Source of the DNA: Isoetes taiwanensis
Taxonomy: Eukaryota; Streptophyta; Lycopodiopsida; Isoetales; Isoetaceae
DNA: 64,000 nucleotides
Direction of reading: 5' to 3'
NCBI GenBank assembly: GCA_021234155.1
Contig: JAJEKV010000003.1
Span: forward strand, 21,915,569 to 21,979,568
Shown here: positions 58,208-64,000 of the stretch, in pieces
Layout of the letters: the number at the start of each line of letters is the position of its first letter
Numbering within the stretch: position 1 is the first letter of the stretch
Translations under genes and position numbers: made by a program
Notes under the pieces: generated by a model
Seen by the model: the letters and a program-made list of their open reading frames with translations, nothing else
Database searches by the model: none
What the model was told of the DNA's origin: nothing

Positions 58208-61200
58208 ATGGATTCTGCCCAGGTGGTCTCTTATTCTGATGGCAAGTCCGAGCCTGCCGAATTGAAAAGCAACATCTTATACTTGCTTCGAGAGTTCAAA
58301 TCCGAGTTGCCAGCTACCTTGCTTCCGGCCTTGCAAAATGCCACATCTATGACCCAGCCTCTTAATCTTCCTTATACAGAAACAGAATGGTTAAATCATT
58401 TGGAATTTACATTTGTTTTAAGAGCGTTGCGTATGGAGTTGCTAAGATCTCTTGGGCGTAGTATTGGAGCCATTGGTTCTGATTTCCAGCATCCAACTAC
58501 ACCAGCTTCTTCCCCTTCTTCTGTGTAAGCAATTTGGAGGTTTTTTCTTGATAGATTAATTGTCATGTAATCCTATAATGTGGTGTATCGAAATGAGCGG
58601 GTATATGATGTTAGCAATCTGAAGTCCTTATTCCCATGTCATCAGCTACTTGGGGTTCCTCTTAGTATAATGCATTTTACAGAAAACAAGCTTTGCTTAT
58701 CGTGGAGGGACTGATTGATACAATTGAAGCAACAGAACAATCACGGCTGGCTGTAACCGAGGAGAAAAACCATCCACTTGTTCTAAAACTTGCACGGCGT
58801 TATGGACTGTCAGTTGCTGAAGCAGACTTGTTTCAGTTACTTTTTGTCCGTGGGGCTTCCAAAGCTGCTTCTATTAGGGCTGCTATAGGTATTCTTTTCC
58901 ATATGGCATATATTTGGCAGCTTGTCACTATGTAATGAAAACAGAAATTGCAGGTGGAAATGCTAGACAGGATGACAAAGAAATGGCCATGGATCTTTGT
59001 GGTATGAGTGTACTAGAAGTGGAAGAATTTCTTGATGACAAACGCACACATATTTCTGAAGGCATCATTGTAGCACAGGTGGTGTGTGTTCGTCACATAT
59101 TTCTTCTTGTTCAGTGCTGTTAATGTGGCATTCGACTTAACTTGGTGCTGCATCTTATTCTGCCCTATTATCTGAGATGCCTAAAACAAGTACTCTCACC
59201 AAATCCACTACCCCAATCTGTATGTGTGTACCGTTTATATGGTCTAATGCTATACTGCTATTTGGGAGCAGGATTTAAAGGAGTTAGTTGCTGTTTGGGT
59301 TGGGCAGAGCAGTGGATTTGTCATATCATAGATTTCAGATTCTATAAGTAAGATAATTGGCATGAAGTTTACATGAAGTAACAGTTTAAAAAAGAGAAAA
59401 TGATTCTGCACACAAAGGTGGCCACCTGCAATTGTATCCGAGGACTTGTCCAACTTATTGCATTATGGAAATGAGCATAACAGGCCATTATGAAAACGGA
59501 CTTAAACAAACGTTACATTATCATACTAGAATTCTTGCCACCTAATTTTGAAGATTTGTCTTAAGTTGGGAGCATGAAGGCATTCGGCCAACAAGAGACA
59601 ACCAATCACAGCAATGACAGCTCTGGATAGGCATTTGCAGGCAACTGCACTTTGAATCTTCCATCCCTTGTATTCATTGTATAATGTTATATCTTGTGAT
59701 GTAATGGCCTAACCTGATAGGAATGCTAATGATGACTTTTAGGATGATTATGATGGAAAAACGTTTCGAATGATAAGGGAGGCTGTTTCAGCATTGCTGT
59801 TGAAGCCAATGAAAACAGAACAATGGTTAAAACTAAGCAAAACAGAACTCTTGAATGCATTAGAGGTAAAGTGGCCATGGTTGAACTATAAGCTAAGTAA
59901 ATCGTTTCATGTTGAATTTCTGAATACTTCACATCACTTCTGCAGGGGCGGGAACACAAAGATGTAGGTGATGTTACTAATATAAAAACAGAAACGTTGG
60001 GGAGTGAAGACAATGATGGAATTGAAAATCGAAAGCGGAAACGTAGTTCTCCAGAGATTGATGATGATATTTTGGCTCATGTTGGTAGGATCATACAGCC
60101 AGATAGGGGAAAGCAAAGGAAGACATTATCTTTGCTCAAAGCCTCAGGGGGAGTAGAAACGGACACTACATTATTGGAAACCGTTGCCAGCAGTGAAACT
60201 TGTACTCCTGGACCAACCACATATCCCGATCCATCAAAGGGTGAACTCAGGCCTTATTTATCAAGTCTCGAGTATTTGGATGATGCATTTCAGGTGTTAG
60301 CATTGATGGTCCGCATTGCTAAAGCTCGCCACAAGGAGGACATGAAGGAAGCTTTCAATGATGAACGGTCCTGGTATGACAGCTATAGGTCAACTAAGGT
60401 GGGTTTAGGACCAAGTTCTTACAAGGAAGTTCTGGTTAGGCCTCCATAACTACTTAGGAGTACATGGTATCTGTACATTGCCAGGTTTCCAGCGTTAGGG
60501 AATTGCAAGCAAAGCTCCGTTTTGTGAAGAACAAGCTTCAGGAAAGGATGAGGCTGACAGAGGAAGGTGTAAAAACTGGCACAACCAAGCTTCCTCGGTT
60601 GGAGGTAACTAAGTAAAACTGTGCTGGCTTTTTCTCATTTGGGTTCGTTGAAAAGTTACCTTGGTGGTTGTTGTGTAGGCTTTAGTTCGAAAACTCGGCC
60701 TGGACGAGTTTGAGAAAGGAGTTGTCTTGATGTTGACAGGTCATAACTGTCTTATGGGGGAGCATACCTTTCTGGTTTACATTTAAACTAGAACCTTGAA
60801 CATTGTGCAGGAGTGTCTATTTCACCTGTTGTCAAGAGCATATTTGAAGGTGAGAATGGGGACAGTGGCTTTCGTCGCAGTACTGATCATGTTCAGGTAC
60901 ATAGTTTACTCCCAAAGATATCAGGTCCAATGATGTTTCTAGTTCCTGAGAAAATAATTGCAGTACTTTCAATTCGTTGATTATGACTTTGCTTTGTGCT
61001 CCTGGGGAGGTAATCTATGGGCCCCTCTGCTGCTGGTTAAGCACGTTGCCTTGTGCTAGTGAAGCAAGGTCCAGCTAAGCCCATATAGCTAGCAGGAAGT
61101 TAGATTAGAGATTTTGAGTTTCCTTTTTGGTTTCTAAGCCTGGAACTGGGATGAAATTTTGTGCTCCCAATCCAGCGTCTTCTCTGTTAGGTTTCTTTTT

Positions 61201-61768
61201 GAAGCATTTTACTTCACAGTTTTTACGCTCATGCTATACTGATGGAAATTTGATTTGGAAATCAATTATGTGATCCTGTATCATCTAGTTTGTTGCCAGA
61301 AAGCCTTTTGCAGTTCCATTTAGCATACATATCTTAGAGTTGTCGTTCATCTCCTTCTTAGGTGGACAATGCCTTACATCCAAATACCCTTCTCTTCTTT
61401 TTTCTTACCATTAATGAGCTCTGCATCCAGTGGTGATTTCATTTAGCTTAATAAATTTAGGAGTTGCACTACTTCATCTCTGCTTTGACGAATAGATAGT
61501 CATAGCAACCAATCCGAAGCTTTTAAGTTCGATGTAAGGAAACACACATGTTATGTGTCAAAATATGCAAAATAGGATGCATTCTTATTGGTAAATACCA
61601 AAGGGAGAGGCTTAGCTTTCTGTCCTTATCTTTTTTCCGTACTTGTCAACAATGGTGGTCAGTGAGTAGAAGTATTATTAGAACCTTTTCTTACCATATT
61701 TCATACATATTTTCCTGTTCCAGGTGCAGGATATTTTAACAGTATACTTTAACTCCTTTAAAGAGCAG
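58208..61768 (+). CDS. partial multi-exon gene, possibly N-terminal part of an AAA-type ATPase
   Basis: Nine exons keep one frame (512 codons): 58208-58524, 58683-58888, 58954-59078, 59743-59865, 59946-60398, 60485-60604, 60679-60739, 60811-60896 and 61724-61768. All introns are GT-AG with matching phases. Start is ATG 58208 (MDSAQVVSYS); an in-frame GTG at 58133 is not used as start in nuclear genes. Notable segments are HPLVLKLARRYGLSVAEADL (about residues 130-150), a charged RKRKRSSPEIDDDILAH region (nuclear-signal-like), a helical VSSVRELQAKLRFVKNKLQE, then KLGLDEFEKGVVLMLTG. Repeated 'LA++-GL---E-D---L' modules precede the ATPase core in some AAA proteins of bacteria and plants; that is the basis of the call. 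No Walker motifs are present, so the core would lie beyond 64 kb. A real gene is near certain, its identity is not. Confidence 0.6.
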
Positions 61769-62750
61769 GTATGCATATTCAGCTTTACGCCATGGTCTAT
61801 TAGAAATGCACAACTCAACTAGAGCTATGCAAATTTCACTTTCGGTTGGTTATCTAGAGCGTACCTATAGATACCCTTGTACAGCAATTTGGTCATCAGA
61901 TACAAGTAGTTCAGAATTACGAAAATACAGCAAATGACAAACCTTCAAGCGCTGTACCAATAGAAATAGTAAGAAACTAGGAATTTCAGAATGCTCTGAA
62001 TAGGATAAGTTTACTTTTTATGCTTCAAAGCAAGTGTTTTTAGCTGGAGTCTTCAGAAATATCTGTCTTCGCGAAGGAGCGACGTTGCTAGCCTTTTTAG
62101 CTATCTATAAATATTATCTTCGTGACCAAATCCGATGCTCCAGTTATTCTCATCCTCAAATGATATAAATATTATCTCCTTGGCCAAATCCGATGCTCCA
62201 GTTATTCTCATTCTCAAATGATGCAAATCAGAGACAAAGAAGAGGCCAGCAGGTATAAAAATTCATCAACTAGCGTATAGGATTACAGAAAAGAAAATGG
62301 AGCCTCCCCCCACATTCCATAAGATACTGGGCAAAGGAAAGTGAGAAAGGAAGAAATAAAGATTATATTAACGTCTACAAGAGACCACTTGGGTCTATGA
62401 GACCAAATATACACCAATCATGTCCAGCTAGGGGTGCATTTGCAGCCTCCTCGAAATATTGCTCAAATGAAAAAAGAAAAACTAAAATGATGAAATCAAG
62501 AAACTTTTGTCTTCATGGCCATGGGCTTAAAGTATAAAGTGATGTCAGACTTATTTTCTCTTTTAAAGGACTGCTTATGTTTTTCCTTCACTGTCTGCAT
62601 TCTTCGTCTAGACACTGTCATGATGGCTACTCCTTTTGAGATCGGATGAGACGGTCCAGGAAGAGGACCTGACTTCCGTTTATTATCCTTATCGCCTCCA
62701 ATGAAAAAGGGAGTTATCAGCCTTTGTGTAGGGTCATTTTCTTGTCCCAC
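61769..62750. other. intron or 3' flank of the 58-kb gene; LINE 3' end region
   Basis: No exon could be recognised. At 62107-62225 a ~64-bp segment (CCAAATCCGATGCTCCAGTT core) is duplicated in tandem. The minus-strand frame 62496-62750 lies directly downstream of the LINE ORF and may be its 3' untranslated region. Confidence 0.45.
62107..62225. repeat. ~64-bp tandem duplication
   Basis: ATAAATATTATCTTCGTGAC to CTCAAATGAT is repeated as ATAAATATTATCTCCTTGGC to CTCAAATGAT with about five differences. Confidence 0.85.
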
Positions 62751-63830
62751 TCATCCCCCAACTTGCTCCTCCAACAGATTTCTTCTATGCGCAGTCATTT
62801 GGTGAAGGAAAAGAGCTATACATTTCTGGTCCTCATATGTGATCAGTTTGGGGAGGGAGGTAGGTTCCCAAAACAGGCAATGGAATCTGCCCCGTGTTTC
62901 ATAATAGACTGGACATGTAGAGATAAAATGTTCCTTAGACTCAATTACATTGAAAGGACACAAGCTGTAGATTCTCCTTGAGCGCCGCACCTTTGTAAAA
63001 TTGCATCTTGGTGGGAAGATCACTTGGAGTTAACCATGTCCTTGATATGCCTGGAATGCTGTGTCCAGTTGCAGAAGAGTGGCTGAAAATTCTGCTAATA
63101 TGATTGGATGTGATACAAAGGCTTTGCTCATAATCATTTTGGGCAGAAAATGGATTTGCAGTTTCTCTATTTGAGCCCATTCTTTGGCTGTCATGTCCAT
63201 CCGCCCCATCAAGGCTCCAGCTGGTCTGACTAAGGTATTGAAAATATGAAGCTTTGCTGGGACATCCTGAAAATCTGCTTTGAGACGTTTCTTTTCTAGC
63301 ATTGCAAGCGAGGCATATCCTTTTGTGAGACTTGCATATGCTGCATCTTTCATGCTAAAGACGGGACTCTTAAATTGCACACCCACGAAAGTATAATGAG
63401 AGACCACTTCCACTTGTTGATTCATGAAAATGAAGGGGCGGCAATGCATGCAAGCACGTGACGTGTTGAAAAACATCTCTTTTGTTTTGTCCAAGTTCAC
63501 TTTAAGCTCTCTTTGCGTGCAGAATTCTCAAGTGTCAATAAATGATGCTCAAGGCCTTTAGGAGAAGAGGATATAGGTACCACATCATCCGCATATAGAA
63601 GGATGGATATGCATTCATCAGCTAAAGCAGATCCGTCACCGCCAAGTGCTGCTACGAAACTTTCCAGCTCGTCAACTTACAAACCGAAGAGAGTAGGGGA
63701 TATAAGGGACAGCCCTGTTTAACCCCAATTGTGCTGCTTATTTCATCCGACCAGCCTCCGGGCACTTTAATTCTTCCCGAAACATTAAAGTGCCCAGAGG
63801 CTGCTCGGAATCAGCTCTAAATCCTACTTA
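62751..63830 (-). mobile_element. LINE fragment: reverse transcriptase C-terminus and zf-RVT domain
   Basis: Minus-strand order: near 63730 GVKQGCPL, then LLYADDVVPISSSPKGLEHH around 63545-63610 (the ADD catalytic box, in a different frame from the preceding motif), then ORF 63500-63030 with NLDKTKEMFFNTSR, YTFVGVQFKSPVFSMKDA and KLHIFNTLVRPAGALMGRMD, and then frame 63023-62751 with RIYSLCPFNVIESKEHFIST and CPVYYETRGRFHCLF, the Cys/His zf-RVT end typical of plant LINEs. Frame changes between blocks show it is dead and 5'-truncated. It lies antisense to the upstream multi-exon gene. Confidence 0.85.
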
Positions 63831-64000
63831 AGGTTATGAAACACCAGTATCAGCATAATGTAAAAGTTAGTATAGGTGATTTAGAGCCTAATATAAGAAT
63901 CTTCTTTCTCATTTTCATTATCATGAATTTCCCGTGTTAAGAATCTTCCTTCATATCTTCCTTTTCATGAATTCCCCGTAATATAAGAGTCTTTCTTTTC
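63831..64000. other. window end, nothing recognised
   Basis: AT-rich. AGAATCTTC/GAATTTCCCGT-type text is partly repeated at 63897-63935 and 63941-63980. No gene seen. Confidence 0.4.

Overview
The window looks like nuclear DNA from a land plant with a large, repeat-rich genome. It holds split genes with GT-AG introns, a plant-type TPR-SET gene, pieces of a pentatricopeptide (PPR) gene and of an acetolactate synthase small-subunit gene, a Ty3 chromovirus primed by initiator-Met tRNA, CACTA-like transposon ends and LINE fragments. Two separate fragments of a DIRS-type tyrosine-recombinase retrotransposon are unusual for a flowering plant. They make me lean towards a seed-free plant (fern, lycophyte or bryophyte), but the sequence alone does not settle this.

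Layout. 1-2.9 kb (minus): 5' half of a DIRS-like element, with an upstream ORF, a gag-like ORF, a CCHC knuckle and an open reverse transcriptase frame that runs off the left edge. 5.0-5.6 kb: dense palindromes and a CACTA-like transposon end. 8.2-9.0 kb (minus): spliced remnant of an unrecognised gene. 11.8-13.1 kb: LINE 3' region with a pentanucleotide tail instead of poly(A), repeated as 3'-end copies at 11.8 and 21.4 kb. 16.0-16.7 kb: tandem array of ten palindromes. 18.8-19.25 kb: pyrimidine tract. 24.3-24.6 kb: two adjoining foldback or MITE-like elements. 27.3-29.3 kb (minus): intact 695-residue TPR-SET protein, the only full-length host ORF in the window. 30.8-31.4, 34.7-36.1, 37.9-39.1 and 39.1-39.9 kb: decayed host-gene fragments (PPR, a membrane protein, an unrecognised gene, acetolactate synthase small subunit). 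41.4-42.8 kb (minus): the complementary 3' half of a DIRS-like element (RNase H and tyrosine recombinase). 44.65-51.87 kb (plus): a decayed Ty3 chromovirus. 53.8-54.7 kb: CACTA-like end with an internal duplication. 54.95-55.09 kb: (GA)n microsatellite. 58.2-61.8 kb (plus): nine in-frame exons of a real but partial gene, perhaps the N-terminal part of an AAA-type ATPase. 62.75-63.8 kb (minus): LINE reverse transcriptase fragment.

Two genes look functional from sequence: the TPR-SET gene and the multi-exon gene at 58.2 kb. Most of the rest is transposable-element debris. A ~45-bp GC-rich palindrome is scattered at four sites (13.6, 21.2, 31.6, 37.6 kb) with ends like plant CACTA termini. The Ty3 element has lost its reverse transcriptase and integrase active sites through changes of the G-to-A type, and most of its stop codons fit the same pattern. 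This suggests decay by cytosine methylation and deamination.
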